This document shows positions 1 through 8,544 of a stretch of 52,506 nt of DNA, piece after piece; position 1 is the stretch's first letter; each line of letters opens with the position of its first letter. A program made the translations under genes and the position numbers. Source of the DNA: Bacteroidota bacterium. Lineage in GTDB: Bacteria > Bacteroidota > Bacteroidia > Palsa-948. The notes under the pieces were generated by a model, which was not told where the DNA came from, ran no database searches, and worked only from the letters and a program-made list of their open reading frames with translations. The stretch is taken from positions 1-52,506 of the forward strand of contig JACRAM010000038.1 in NCBI GenBank assembly GCA_016213405.1, written 5' to 3'.

Positions 1-1
1 C

Positions 2-169
2 TTCTATGATGAGTTCGGCAGCGAAATAAAATCCGTAGAACTTCCCTACAAAGGAACAAAAGCAGAATTGAATCTTTCCACTTCCAACCTCGCATCAGGA
101 ATTTATTCCTACTCACTTGTGGTTGATGGAAAAATTGCGGACACAAAAAAGATGTTGAAAACCAAATAG
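2..169 (+). CDS. C-terminal fragment of a secreted protein with a T9SS type A-like sorting tail
   Basis: Only the last 55 codons are inside the window; the gene starts upstream. The frame is open from base 2 to the TAG at 167-169. The translation contains SGIYSYSLVVDGKIADTKKM, which matches the end of type A sorting domains: an SGIY turn, two short beta strands, then a basic tail. In this family the domain carries an otherwise signal-peptide-exported protein through the type IX system to the surface. The body of the protein is not visible, so its activity is unknown. A perfect 9-bp stem (183-191 with 199-207) follows the stop and may end transcription. Confidence 0.75.
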   Translation, partial: FYDEFGSEIKSVELPYKGTKAELNLSTSNLASGIYSYSLVVDGKIADTKKMLKTK

Positions 170-182
170 CTCACCCCTAACT

Positions 183-233
183 CCCCTCTCTGCACGGTAG
201 AGAGGGGGCAGGTCGCTTGGGACTCCTTCGGAG
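183..233. repeat. CCCTCC-type palindromes behind the first gene
   Basis: CCCCTCTCT at 183-191 pairs perfectly with AGAGAGGGG at 199-207 around a 7-base loop. A second small palindrome CTCCTTCGGAG follows at 223-233. There is no good T-run, so a terminator role is uncertain. The sequence resembles other CCTCCC/GGGAGG elements in this window (4996-5017, 5126-5158, 19105-19187, 46150-46256). Confidence 0.6.
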
Positions 234-244
234 GGGAGAGTCAT

Positions 245-490
245 CTAACAATTCTCCTTCGTAAAAATGCCGGTCTTCCATGCAGTGTGCACCGCGCCTG
301 CACGGCTGTGGGCTTTCAGGGTTTTAAAAATACTTTTCAAATCCTTCACCACCGTGTGCAGGTTCTCTTTCATCTTTTCTGCAATCTGCTCGTTGGAACA
401 ATCTTCGCCCACCTGTTTGAGCACAATGAATCTGCGCTCTGCTTTTTTTCCCGTCCCGATTTTGCCGGGGTTTTCTTTTTTCTGTTTCAT
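245..490 (-). CDS. Small LuxR/GerE-type helix-turn-helix protein
   Basis: The 81 residues fit a single LuxR C-terminal HTH domain. After a lysine-rich start (residues 1-20) comes RRFIVLKQVGEDCSNEQIAE, then KMKENLHTVVKDLKSIFKTL, then a helix ending in AWKTGIF. This follows the GerE pattern of scaffold helix, 'NEQIAE' turn, recognition helix with 'TV', and a final helix. There is no receiver or sensor domain, so it is either an orphan regulator or a degenerate one. It is divergent from the gene at 612, with 121 bp between the start codons, so it may act on that gene (inference). The family is recognised by pattern only; the identity of the regulator is unknown. Confidence 0.65.
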   Translation of the reverse strand: MKQKKENPGKIGTGKKAERRFIVLKQVGEDCSNEQIAEKMKENLHTVVKDLKSIFKTLKAHSRAGAVHTAWKTGIFTKENC

Positions 491-611
491 CGTATGTTGG
501 TTTTATTGGTTATGAAACAGAGGTACTCAATTACGGACTTTTTGCATAAGAGATTACGCTTTATATTCGCTGATTGAAAAAAACAGAAACAATTTCTAAA
601 CTTTAATTTCA

Positions 612-1319
612 ATGCCAACACCTAACATCTCGGCAGTATTATCCAATGCGGATAAAGCCGCCATCATCACCAACACCGACAATTCAAAAGCGCTCATGCC
701 CTTTACCGTAAACCTTGATCCGGCAGCGCGAAAACGCCTCCGCAAAACAGGCAGCAAACGCGAGGGCTATGTGCTGGATGTTTACAACGGAGTCCTTGCA
801 AATCCCAGCGCTATTCCTGCTGATTTCTCCATTGCCGAATGGACCAAAGACGAAGACCTGAACAAGCAATTGGTGGAAGTGCGCGAAGAAATTTCCTCCC
901 TGCTCGAAGCCGTTGACGATACCATTTTGCTCATCGGCAGCGAACGAATCCATCAAGCCGATACCGGTTATGGTTTCCTCAAGCAAAGCGCCAAAGGAAA
1001 TTCGGCATTGACAACTTTAGTACAACGCATTGCGCGGCAGTTTTTAGGGCAGGGCAGGGAAGGAAGAAAAACCACCTTCACTATTCCTGCAGGCGGACAG
1101 GTTTCGGTAACTGATGTGGCAGCGCCCACACCTTTGTTAAATATCGGCACAACCATACTCAGTATTGTCAAAACCGGTTCTGGCAGTTCAAGGGCTGCCG
1201 CTCTCACCGTAAATCCGGGCGAAAGCGTTGCTATAGATTCTACTTCAATTTCGGTTACAAATACAGGCACATCCTCTCAAGGTGTTTTTACTGTGAAATT
1301 GAAACCATCAAGAGTTTAA
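612..1319 (+). CDS. Hypothetical protein, helical N-terminus and beta-rich C-terminus
   Basis: I do not recognise a characterised family. The 235-residue product has no signal peptide. Residues about 30-145 are charged and helical, with an amphipathic stretch around EVREEISSLLEAVDDTILL. Residues 155-235 are rich in T, S, V and G and look like a small beta-sandwich, as in phage or surface-associated accessory domains. The start is the first ATG, 14 bases after a TAAACTTTA stretch. The opposite strand is also largely open here, but the 612 frame has the better residue composition. It resembles the FN3 protein at 9636-10289 in layout (a helical part of similar size followed by a beta domain), though I see no clear sequence identity. 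Confidence 0.7.
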   Translation: MPTPNISAVLSNADKAAIITNTDNSKALMPFTVNLDPAARKRLRKTGSKREGYVLDVYNGVLANPSAIPADFSIAEWTKDEDLNKQLVEVREEISSLLEAVDDTILLIGSERIHQADTGYGFLKQSAKGNSALTTLVQRIARQFLGQGREGRKTTFTIPAGGQVSVTDVAAPTPLLNIGTTILSIVKTGSGSSRAAALTVNPGESVAIDSTSISVTNTGTSSQGVFTVKLKPSRV

Positions 1320-1383
1320 AATTGAATTGACAATTGTCTGTTTATGCGGCAAAAAGCTTTTTCCTGCTTTTTTCGCACTTCTG

Positions 1384-1610
1384 CAGTAATCAGGTTTCCT
1401 TTTGATGTAATCTGACGAACCTTTTCAGTAATCGGGTTCTCTTCTTTTCTGCTCTGTTTAGCTGTGAAGCAAACGGGTTTACCTGTGCTTGTAAACTAAC
1501 TTGCTTTTTCAGCAATCGGGTTCACTTCTTTTCTGATCTGTTTAACTGTAAAGTAAACGGGTTTACCGGCACTTGTAATCCGGTTTACTTCTTTGCTCTG
1601 ATAGATTACT
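1384..1610. repeat. Degenerate tandem repeat, period 84 bp
   Basis: This intergenic stretch holds two good copies of an 84-bp unit (about 1424-1500 and 1508-1583) flanked by decayed partial copies (1384-1420 and 1581-1610). Shared blocks are CAGYAATCGGGTTC, ACTTCTTTTCTG, CTGTTTARCTGTRAAG, AAACGGGTTTACC and CTTGTAA. No ORF runs through it. The 1320-1643 gap contains nothing else that I can name. Confidence 0.75.
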
Positions 1611-1695
1611 TCAAAGGTATACCGGATTAACTTAAAAGTTCGTGTGGCAACTTCAGGTGTGCGATGGATTACTTATGGTGGTTCAATCCTATTTT

Positions 1696-1703
1696 TACCT
1701 TTG
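1696..1703 (+). promoter_or_regulatory. Bacteroidota -7 promoter box TACCTTTG for the carboxylase gene
   Basis: TACCTTTG matches the Bacteroidota consensus TAnnTTTG exactly. It lies 18 bases before the GTG at 1722 but downstream of the ATG at 1644. It therefore argues that translation starts at 1722, since a transcript from here would not contain the ATG. Confidence 0.6.
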
Positions 1704-1721
1704 TCATCACAAACGCAAGTT

Positions 1722-3242
1722 GTGAAAAATAAAATAAACGAACTGCAACAAAAAATTTCCGAAGCCCAATTAGGCGGAGGGGAAAAACGCATTGAATCCC
1801 AACACAAGAAAGGAAAACTCACCGCAAGAGAACGCCTTCATTTTTTATTAGATGAAGGAAGTTTTGAAGAAATCGGAATGTTTGTTACGCACCGTTCCAC
1901 CGAATTCGGTTTGGAGAAAGAAAAATATTTAGGCGATGGGGTGGTGACGGGTTACGGAACCATCAACGGAAGATTAGTATATGTTTTCGCGCAGGACTTC
2001 ACCGTGTTCGGAGGTTCTCTTTCTGAAGCGCACGCTGAAAAAATTTGTAGAGTGATGGATTTAGCTATGAAAAATGGCGCACCAATAATTGGCTTGAACG
2101 ATTCAGGCGGAGCAAGAATCCAGGAAGGTGTTGTTTCGCTTGGAGGTTATGCAGATATTTTTTACCGCAACACGCGCGCATCAGGAGTCATTCCTCAGAT
2201 ATCTGCCGTAATGGGACCTTGCGCGGGCGGTGCGGTTTATTCTCCTGCGATTACCGATTTTATCCTGATGGTGGAACATACTTCCTACATGTTTGTTACA
2301 GGACCGAACGTAGTGAAAACCGTTACACACGAAGAAGTTACCAGTGAAGAACTCGGAGGGGCATCCGTGCATTCATCCAAATCGGGCGTGGCACACTTTT
2401 CCTGTGCGAACGGATTGGAGTGCATCAACAACATCAAAAAGCTTTTGAGCTACATTCCGCAGAACTGCGAAGAAGAAACTCCAATCCATTTTTTCGATTC
2501 GTCCCTCGTCCCTCGTCCCTCGTCCCTTGATAATATTATTCCCGAAAATCCGAATCAGCCTTACGATATGCGCGATGTGATAAACGGAACGGTTGATACG
2601 GATTCTTTTTTTGAAGTGCATAAAAATTTTGCAGAGAATATTGTCGTAGGTTTTGCGAGATTAGCAGGAAGAAGTATCGGTATTGTGGCAAACCAGCCAG
2701 CGCATCTGGCAGGAGTTCTCGATATTCACTCATCACAAAAAGCCGCTCGCTTTGTCCGCTTCTGCGATTCATTTAACATTCCGCTTTTGGTTTTTGAAGA
2801 CGTTCCCGGCTTTTTGCCAGGCACCGATCAGGAATGGAACGCGATTATTTCCAATGGGGCAAAACTTTTGTACGCTTTCTGTGAAGCAACTGTTCCGCGC
2901 GTTACGGTGATTACCCGCAAAGCTTACGGAGGCGCGTATGATGTGATGAACTCCAAACACATTGGCGCAGATATGAATTACGCATGGCCTTCAGCAGAAA
3001 TTGCTGTGATGGGTGCAAAAGGCGCAGTGGAAATTATTTTCAAGGGAACGCTGGATTTAAAAAAACAGGAAGCAGAATACATTGAACATTTTGCCAATCC
3101 TTACCGCGCTGCAGAGCGAGGATATATTGATGAAGTGATTCTCCCGGGGCAAACGAGGGATAAATTAATCTCCGCTTTCAAAATGCTGGAGAATAAGGTT
3201 GACAAGCTCCCTAAGAAGAAGCACGGGAATATTCCTCTCTGA
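1722..3242 (+). CDS. Acyl-CoA (propionyl-CoA-type) carboxylase carboxyltransferase subunit
   Basis: This is the biotin-dependent carboxyltransferase that moves CO2 from carboxybiotin to a short acyl-CoA, most likely propionyl-CoA to methylmalonyl-CoA. Family landmarks in order: GKLTARERL near the N-terminus, [27 protein letters not shown] (acyl-CoA pocket of the N-half), [15 protein letters not shown], then in the C-half [26 protein letters not shown] and [17 protein letters not shown]. An ATG at 1644 extends the frame by 26 residues with no family character. The GTG at 1722 gives [12 protein letters not shown], the usual family start, and 506 residues, the usual length; a promoter box at 1696-1703 supports it. 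A heptanucleotide array (2501-2528) is translated as [10 protein letters not shown] in a variable loop. No biotin carboxylase subunit lies next to it. Confidence 0.93.
   Translation: MKNKINELQQKISEAQLGGGEKRIESQHKKGKLTARERLHFLLDEGSFEEIGMFVTHRSTEFGLEKEKYLGDGVVTGYGTINGRLVYVFAQDFTVFGGSLSEAHAEKICRVMDLAMKNGAPIIGLNDSGGARIQEGVVSLGGYADIFYRNTRASGVIPQISAVMGPCAGGAVYSPAITDFILMVEHTSYMFVTGPNVVKTVTHEEVTSEELGGASVHSSKSGVAHFSCANGLECINNIKKLLSYIPQNCEEETPIHFFDSSLVPRPSSLDNIIPENPNQPYDMRDVINGTVDTDSFFEVHKNFAENIVVGFARLAGRSIGIVANQPAHLAGVLDIHSSQKAARFVRFCDSFNIPLLVFEDVPGFLPGTDQEWNAIISNGAKLLYAFCEATVPRVTVITRKAYGGAYDVMNSKHIGADMNYAWPSAEIAVMGAKGAVEIIFKGTLDLKKQEAEYIEHFANPYRAAERGYIDEVILPGQTRDKLISAFKMLENKVDKLPKKKHGNIPL
2501..2528 (+). 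repeat. Heptanucleotide array GTCCCTC x4 inside the carboxylase gene
   Basis: Three perfect GTCCCTC units and a fourth, GTCCCTT, stand head to tail. They are translated as part of [13 protein letters not shown] between the conserved blocks [12 protein letters not shown] and [17 protein letters not shown], where related proteins vary in length. Confidence 0.9.
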
Positions 3243-3245
3243 AAA

Positions 3246-3386
3246 AGGGCGTACGACAAATTTCCGTTTTGTGATTTTTTGTGCCTTTGTGTCTTAGTGG
3301 CAAGTGGTTTTTTGCCACAAAAACACTAAAACACGAAAGCCCACGAAAGATTTATTTTTATAAAGCGGATTTTTGTCGTACACCCT
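3246..3386. repeat. Nested inverted-repeat element (MITE-like), copy 1
   Basis: Outer arms of 21 bases (3246-3266 and 3366-3386) are inverted copies with three mismatches and include GTACGACAAA / TTTGTCGTAC. Inside is an inner hairpin, GTGGCAA (3297-3303) with TTGCCAC (3312-3318), flanked by TGTGCCTTTGTGTCTTAG and ACACTAAAACACGAAAG. It fills the gap between the carboxylase gene and the next gene, and no ORF runs through it. The inner module resembles the one in the element at 9039-9178. Confidence 0.7.
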
Positions 3387-3400
3387 CTGAAAAAAGACGG

Positions 3401-3432
3401 TTTTGACAAGAAGTTTTTTTTACATACCTTTA
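3401..3432 (+). promoter_or_regulatory. Promoter for the type B sorted protein
   Basis: TTTTG at 3401-3405 and TACCTTTA at 3425-3432 are 19 bases apart. This fits the -33 TTTG / -7 TAnnTTTG arrangement of Bacteroidota with one mismatch. The ATG follows at 3450. Confidence 0.6.
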
Positions 3433-3449
3433 CGCTTTCAATTCAAAAC

Positions 3450-4976
3450 ATGAAACAGATTTTTTACATCGCTTCTCTCATCGCCATCGTCATTGCAATC
3501 GGAACGAAGCAATCCCAAGCCCAAACCTTTCTCTACAACGGAGGAACAGACATCACCGCTGATATCGGCTCCATCATTTATGTGGATGGAAATGTAGTGA
3601 ATAACACATCTGGGTTTATTCATAACAAAGGAGACATCTATCTCACAGGTGATTGGACGAACAACGAAGCATCAGGATGTTTGGATCCAACCACAGGCAC
3701 CGTTTGGTTATATGGAAATTCTCAAACTATTCAAGGAACTCAACCCACCACATTCAATAATCTTAATTGTGAGAATGGAGGAACAAAAACGCTGAACGTC
3801 ACCACAACATATGTCGGAGGAAATACAGGCGTGCTTCAACTTAAAAACAGCCCCTTTGATTTGAACAGCAAAACTTTGATTGTAACAAATCCGGCTTCTG
3901 CCGCCATTGCGCCACCCATCAGCGGCTACATTATTTCTGAAACTGATTTCACAGCAGGATACGGAATCGTTCAATGGAATCTTGGCATCTCAACAGGCAA
4001 TTATGTTTATCCTTTCGGAACAACAGGTGGCGGATACATTCCATTCATTTATAACATTACAACAGCGGGAGTGCAGTCAACATCAGGAAACATTTCAGTG
4101 GCAACTTACCCAACCAATGTTACTGCAAACCCGAACAACCGTCCGCTCCCGAATGGTGTTACCAATCTTACAAATCCTTTTTCCGGTGCTGAAGCCGCTC
4201 CTGTTTGTGCAGACAGATACTGGCCTGTTCTTGCAAACAATTACAGCATACAGCCCACTGCTGATGTAACTTTCACCTATGAAGATGCTGAATGGGATAT
4301 TTCTGGCGGAAGCACAAACACAATTATTGAAGACAGTTTGCGTGCATGGATGTGGAACGGAACGCAATGGCAATTGCCTGCATTGGGAACAGATAATATA
4401 TCTGCCAATACGGTTTTTGTTTCAGGATTAGATTCAATTTCTGCTTCATGGACATTAAAAGGTTATCCTCCCTGTGCCGTATTAGCTACAATAACAACTG
4501 CTACTACTACTATCACTCTTGGCAGTACTGTTCAGATAACTGCGAGCGGAGGCGGGAACTACTTATGGAATACAGGTGAAACAACCGCATCAATTTCTGT
4601 TTCACCCACTTCAACCACTGTATATTGTGTTACGACTACGGATGCAAGCGGAGGATGTGCAGACAGTGCTTGTATTTCAATCAAAGTAGAACTGCCCTGC
4701 GGAGATTTCTTCTTGCCGAATGCATTTTCACCGAATGGAGATGGAAAGAATGACCTCTTCAAGCCAAGAAATATCTGCATCAAGGATATTGATTTCAAAA
4801 TCTATAACCGCTGGGGTAACCTTGTATTTGAAACTACCGATATCACAATAGGATGGGATGGTTCAACTCCTAAAGGAAAAAATGGTAATGAAGGCGTTTA
4901 TGCCTATGAAATAACAGGGCACTTTAATGACGGAACTCTAATTGACAAAAAAGGAACGGTGACTTTGATGAAGTAA
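3450..4976 (+). CDS. Secreted protein with T9SS type B (gliding-associated) C-terminal domain
   Basis: A Sec signal peptide is visible at residues 1-24 (hydrophobic IASLIAIVIAIG, cleavage after QSQA). The middle is a beta-rich, T/G/N-rich body without recognisable catalytic motifs; an Ig-like stretch lies at about 345-410 (SISVSPTSTTVYCVTTTDA). Residues 416-508 form a classic type B sorting domain: FLPNAFSPNGDGKNDLFKP, then KIYNRWGNLVFE, then GWDGSTPKGKNGNEGVYAYE. Such proteins cross the inner membrane by Sec and the outer membrane by the T9SS and may be released or bound to surface fibres. The substrate or role is unknown. A promoter lies at 3401-3432, and a hairpin with a T-run after the stop may terminate the transcript. 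Confidence 0.88.
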   Translation: MKQIFYIASLIAIVIAIGTKQSQAQTFLYNGGTDITADIGSIIYVDGNVVNNTSGFIHNKGDIYLTGDWTNNEASGCLDPTTGTVWLYGNSQTIQGTQPTTFNNLNCENGGTKTLNVTTTYVGGNTGVLQLKNSPFDLNSKTLIVTNPASAAIAPPISGYIISETDFTAGYGIVQWNLGISTGNYVYPFGTTGGGYIPFIYNITTAGVQSTSGNISVATYPTNVTANPNNRPLPNGVTNLTNPFSGAEAAPVCADRYWPVLANNYSIQPTADVTFTYEDAEWDISGGSTNTIIEDSLRAWMWNGTQWQLPALGTDNISANTVFVSGLDSISASWTLKGYPPCAVLATITTATTTITLGSTVQITASGGGNYLWNTGETTASISVSPTSTTVYCVTTTDASGGCADSACISIKVELPCGDFFLPNAFSPNGDGKNDLFKPRNICIKDIDFKIYNRWGNLVFETTDITIGWDGSTPKGKNGNEGVYAYEITGHFNDGTLIDKKGTVTLMK

Positions 4977-4995
4977 AAAAGGAAGCCTTTCTCTA

Positions 4996-5030
4996 ATTCT
5001 CCCTCTTGGGAGAGAATTTTATCTTTTTTT
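4996..5030 (+). terminator. Hairpin plus T-run after the type B sorted protein
   Basis: ATTCTCCC (4996-5003) pairs, with a small bulge, with GGGAGAGAAT (5008-5017) around a TCTT loop and is followed by TTTTATCTTTTTTT. The stem belongs to the CCTCCC/GGGAGG repeat family, so the repeat may have been co-opted as a terminator. Confidence 0.5.
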
Positions 5031-5067
5031 AACAAAATTTTTTCTTACTTCTATCGTTTCATTATTG

Positions 5068-5075
5068 TAAGTTTG
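5068..5075 (+). promoter_or_regulatory. Promoter box TAAGTTTG for the DUF4175-like operon
   Basis: An exact TAnnTTTG match lies 86 bases before the ATG at 5162. The implied leader of about 80 bases contains a CCTCCC/GGGAGG palindrome (5126-5158). Confidence 0.5.
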
Positions 5076-5125
5076 TCATCATTTTTGATATGGAAATAGT
5101 GCAAACAATTTATCTTAATAAAAAG

Positions 5126-5158
5126 TCCTCCCTAACGGGGAGGATTTAGGAGGGGCTT
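5126..5158. repeat. CCTCCC/GGGAGG palindrome just before the DUF4175-like gene
   Basis: TCCTCCCTAACGGGGAGGA forms a hairpin, followed by TTTAGGAGGGGCTT. The second half places AGGAGG at 5148-5153, eight bases before the ATG at 5162. That would be an ideal Shine-Dalgarno site in other bacteria. Bacteroidota ribosomes mostly hide their anti-SD, so this is probably a by-product of the repeat. Confidence 0.7.
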
Positions 5159-5161
5159 CTA

Positions 5162-8100
5162 ATGTACAAATCCGATTATAACATATTGCTCGAAAAACTT
5201 GATGAGTTCATCCGCAAGTATTACAAGAACCAGCTGATACGCGGGCTACTTTATTCTACGGGAATTGTGCTGGCATTTTATCTTGCAGTTGCTATTCTGG
5301 AATATTATGGGCAGTTTGATACAACCGTACGCAGTATTCTTTTTTATCTTTTTATTCTGACGAACGGATATGTCCTAGCTAAATTGATTGCAATCCCTAT
5401 TATGAAACTTTATAAGATGGGAAAAATTATCTCCAACGAACAGGCATCAGAGATTATCGGAAAATATTTTTCAAATGTGCAGGATAAACTTTTAAATGTT
5501 TTGCAACTTCAAAGTCAATCTTCCATTCTTCCATCCTTCCAATCTTCCATTCTCATCGAAGCCAGCATCAACCAGAAGATAAAAGAACTTAAGCCCATTC
5601 CGTTTACATCGGCAATTGACCTGCGTCAGAATAAAAAATATCTGAAGTATGCATTAGTTCCTCTGCTTTTGTTCTTCGCAATTTTATTCGGGGCGCCAAG
5701 CATTATTAAAGATAGCACTGAGCGGTTACTTAATCACGGAACTTATTTTGAAAAGCAGGCGCCTTTTCAGTTTCTCATTCAGAACAAAGACCTGAAAACT
5801 CCTCAGCAGGAAGATTTTCTTCTCGAAGTTCAACTGGACGGAAAAGAAATTCCTGATGAAATATTTGTCAACCTGAACGGAAGCGAATACAAACTCACCA
5901 AAGAAAATAAAACCGAATTCAGTTTCCTTTTCAAGAATGTGCAGAAGAATATTCCCTTTCATTTTTCAGCGGAGGGATTTTCCTCTAAAAATTATGAACT
6001 GGTTGCTTTGCCAAAGCCGATTCTTTTAGATTTCTCTTTACGGTTGAATTACCCGAAATACATCGGGAAAAAAGATGAAACACTTCACAATACAGGCGAC
6101 CTGATGATTCCCGCAGGAACAAAAGTCACTTGGAATTTTAATACGCAGAATGCCAAACAGATGAAACTTGGATTTCAAGACACTATTTTTTTCGTTGCTC
6201 CTACAGAAGAAAATAAATTCACCGCTTCACAAATTTTCCTCAAAGACAAAACCTATTCCATTTCCACTTCCAACGAATTTCTTCAGAATAGAGATTCGGT
6301 TACATATTCTGTGAATGTGATACCGGATATTTTTCCCGCCATTATGGTGGAAGAGAGAAAAGATTCTGTTTCGCTTAAGCAGTTTTACTATGCAGGAAAC
6401 ATAAAAGATGATTACGGTTTCAGAAATCTGACTTTCAATTATAAATTCTTAGTTCACAATGATTCCTCATCCCATCTGCTCTCTGCTCTCTTACATCTTA
6501 CATCTATCCCAATTCCCATAGCTAAAAATGTTACCACACAATCGTTCTATCATTTCTGGGACATGACCAGTTTGAACATTTCCCCAGGTGATGAGATTGA
6601 ATATTATTTTGAAGTGTGGGATAACGATGGTGTGAACGGAAGCAAGTCTTCCAAATCACAATCCATGATTTACCGCGCGCCTTCACTCAATGAAATTGAA
6701 AAGAACACCGAGAAAAACAATTCAGATATAAAAAAAGAAATGGAGCAAAGCATTAAGGATGCGCAGTATCTGCAGAAGGAAATGCAGGATTTGTACAAGA
6801 AGATTCTGGAAAAGAAAAATCTTTCATGGGAAGAAAAGAAAAAGCTGGATGACCTTTTAAAGAAGCAGAAAGAACTGGAAGATAAGATCAACGAGATAAA
6901 AAAAGAAAACCAGCAGAACAACCAGCAGCAATCTGAATTTCAAAAACCGAACGATGAAATCCTTGACAAGCAAAAGCAATTAGAAAAACTAATGGAAACT
7001 GTGATGACGGATGAAATGAAAAAAATGTTTCTTGAAATGCAAAAGCTGATGGAAAAGATGGACAAGAATAAAATTCAGGAAATGCTGGAGAAAATGCAAC
7101 TCTCCAACAAAGACATTGAAAAAGAGCTCGACCGCAATCTGGAAATCTTTAAGAAGATGGAGTTTGAACAGAAGTTTGAAAAAACGCTGGACAAGCTGAA
7201 TGAACTTTCAAAAAAACAGGATGAACTTGGAGACAAATCGCTCGACAAAAAAGCAGACGACAAAGAATTAAAGAAACAACAGGATTCGTTGAACAAGCAA
7301 TTTGACGATATCAAAAAAGATTTGGAAGATTTGAAGAAAAAAAATGATGCTCTTGAAAATCCAGAGAACATGCCTGACACGAAAGAGAAGCAGGAAGAAA
7401 TTTCAAAAGACCAGCAAAACTCCAGCAAGGAATTAAATGACGGCAAAAGTAAAAGCGCTTCCAAGTCCCAGAAGAGCGCATCGCAAAAGATGAACCAGAT
7501 GGCGCAGCAAATGGGAGAGGCGATGGCGCAGATGCAACAAGAGCAAGAAGGAGAGGACGAACAGGCGCTTCGTGATATTCTGAACAACCTCATTCAGCTT
7601 TCATTTGATCAGGAAGCGCTGATGAAGGATGTGGAAAAAATAAAAACGGATAACCCGCAGTATGTAAAACTTTCGCAGCAGCAAAAGAAATTGAAAGACG
7701 ATGCCAAAATGATTGAAGACAGTTTGTTCGCGCTGAGCAAGCGACAGCCCATGATTGCTTCTGCAGTGAATAAAGAAATTTCTGCAATTAATTCCAATAT
7801 GGAAAAATCAATTTCCCTCATGGGAAAGCGCGAAAACAGATTTACGCCTGATATTACTTCGCGCCAGCAATTCTCAATGACCTCTATAAATAATCTTGCC
7901 CTCATGTTGAACGAATCGCTCAATCAGATGCAGAATAATTGCAAGAAGAGCGGGGCTTGCACCAAACCCGGTTCCTGCAAAAAGCCCGGTCACGGAAAAA
8001 AACCATCTGCCGGTAGCATGAGCAAAATGCAGGAGCAATTAAAGAAGCAGATGGAAGCGCTCAAGAAATCAATGGAGCAAGGAAAACAACAGGGCGGTCA

Positions 8101-8539
8101 GCAGGGCAACAGCAATTGGAGTCAGGAACTGGTGAGGATTGCCGCCCAGCAGGAAGCTTTAAAACAAATGATGCAGCAAATGCAGAAGGAGGGAGGCATG
8201 AACCCGGGTGACATGAAGAACATGCTTAAGATGATGGAAGAATCTCAAAAGGATGTGGTGAACCGTATATTAAATGAAGAAACCCTCAAGCGGCAGGATC
8301 AGATTCTGGAAAAGCTCCTTGACTATGAAAAAGCGGAAAAAGAGCGCGAAACCGAGAAAAAAAGACAGGCGGAACAACCAAAAGATGACTATAAACGTAA
8401 CCTTTCTCAATTTATGGAGTATAAAATCCATAAAGAGAAAGAGACCGAATTGCTGAAAACCGTTCCTCCCTCTTTTAATAAGTTCTATAAGAATAAAGTA
8501 TCTGAATATTTTAATAATTTCGCAAACGAAAAAGAATAA
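5162..8539 (+). CDS. Giant DUF4175-like membrane protein with long coiled coil
   Basis: The product has 1125 residues. Membrane segments appear at about 26-47, 57-80 and 162-184, followed by a beta-rich domain to about 505 that would face the periplasm, ending in a typical EIEYYFEVWDNDGVNGSKSSKS strand pair. From about 510 to 860 it is a K/E/Q-rich coiled coil. Residues 926-946 carry four closely spaced cysteines (NCKKSGACTKPGSCKKPG), then more Q/M-rich helix to the end. This is the layout of the Bacteroidota DUF4175 proteins, whose function is not established. The gene is followed after 5 bp by an RsbW-like ATPase, so the two are probably co-transcribed. Two short tandem arrays (5517-5554, 8-base; 6475-6509, 7-base) are translated inside it. 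Confidence 0.82.
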   Translation: MYKSDYNILLEKLDEFIRKYYKNQLIRGLLYSTGIVLAFYLAVAILEYYGQFDTTVRSILFYLFILTNGYVLAKLIAIPIMKLYKMGKIISNEQASEIIGKYFSNVQDKLLNVLQLQSQSSILPSFQSSILIEASINQKIKELKPIPFTSAIDLRQNKKYLKYALVPLLLFFAILFGAPSIIKDSTERLLNHGTYFEKQAPFQFLIQNKDLKTPQQEDFLLEVQLDGKEIPDEIFVNLNGSEYKLTKENKTEFSFLFKNVQKNIPFHFSAEGFSSKNYELVALPKPILLDFSLRLNYPKYIGKKDETLHNTGDLMIPAGTKVTWNFNTQNAKQMKLGFQDTIFFVAPTEENKFTASQIFLKDKTYSISTSNEFLQNRDSVTYSVNVIPDIFPAIMVEERKDSVSLKQFYYAGNIKDDYGFRNLTFNYKFLVHNDSSSHLLSALLHLTSIPIPIAKNVTTQSFYHFWDMTSLNISPGDEIEYYFEVWDNDGVNGSKSSKSQSMIYRAPSLNEIEKNTEKNNSDIKKEMEQSIKDAQYLQKEMQDLYKKILEKKNLSWEEKKKLDDLLKKQKELEDKINEIKKENQQNNQQQSEFQKPNDEILDKQKQLEKLMETVMTDEMKKMFLEMQKLMEKMDKNKIQEMLEKMQLSNKDIEKELDRNLEIFKKMEFEQKFEKTLDKLNELSKKQDELGDKSLDKKADDKELKKQQDSLNKQFDDIKKDLEDLKKKNDALENPENMPDTKEKQEEISKDQQNSSKELNDGKSKSASKSQKSASQKMNQMAQQMGEAMAQMQQEQEGEDEQALRDILNNLIQLSFDQEALMKDVEKIKTDNPQYVKLSQQQKKLKDDAKMIEDSLFALSKRQPMIASAVNKEISAINSNMEKSISLMGKRENRFTPDITSRQQFSMTSINNLALMLNESLNQMQNNCKKSGACTKPGSCKKPGHGKKPSAGSMSKMQEQLKKQMEALKKSMEQGKQQGGQQGNSNWSQELVRIAAQQEALKQMMQQMQKEGGMNPGDMKNMLKMMEESQKDVVNRILNEETLKRQDQILEKLLDYEKAEKERETEKKRQAEQPKDDYKRNLSQFMEYKIHKEKETELLKTVPPSFNKFYKNKVSEYFNNFANEKE
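5517..5554 (+). repeat. Octanucleotide-type array inside the DUF4175-like gene
   Basis: Units AATCTTCC, ATTCTTCC, ATCCTTCC, AATCTTCC and a partial ATTCTC follow each other. They are translated as SSILPSFQSSIL. Confidence 0.75.
6475..6509 (+). repeat. Heptanucleotide array inside the DUF4175-like gene
   Basis: Five consecutive 7-base units: TCTGCTC, TCTGCTC, TCTTACA, TCTTACA, TCTATCC. They are translated as part of HLLSALLHLTSIPI. Confidence 0.85.
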
Positions 8540-8544
8540 TCGAA

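Noticed and set aside
684-1270. Two 100-residue ORFs on the minus strand opposite the gene at 612
   Set aside because: They are shorter, have no start context and read as shadows of the longer plus-strand frame, although that gene itself is only moderately certain.
5148-5153. AGGAGG as a functional Shine-Dalgarno site of the DUF4175-like gene
   Set aside because: It is part of a dispersed palindrome, and Bacteroidota ribosomes largely ignore SD sequences; kept only as a remark.
7075-7593. 172-residue ORF opposite the coiled coil of the DUF4175-like gene
   Set aside because: Its S/F/C-rich composition is the mirror of the K/E/Q-rich codons on the plus strand.
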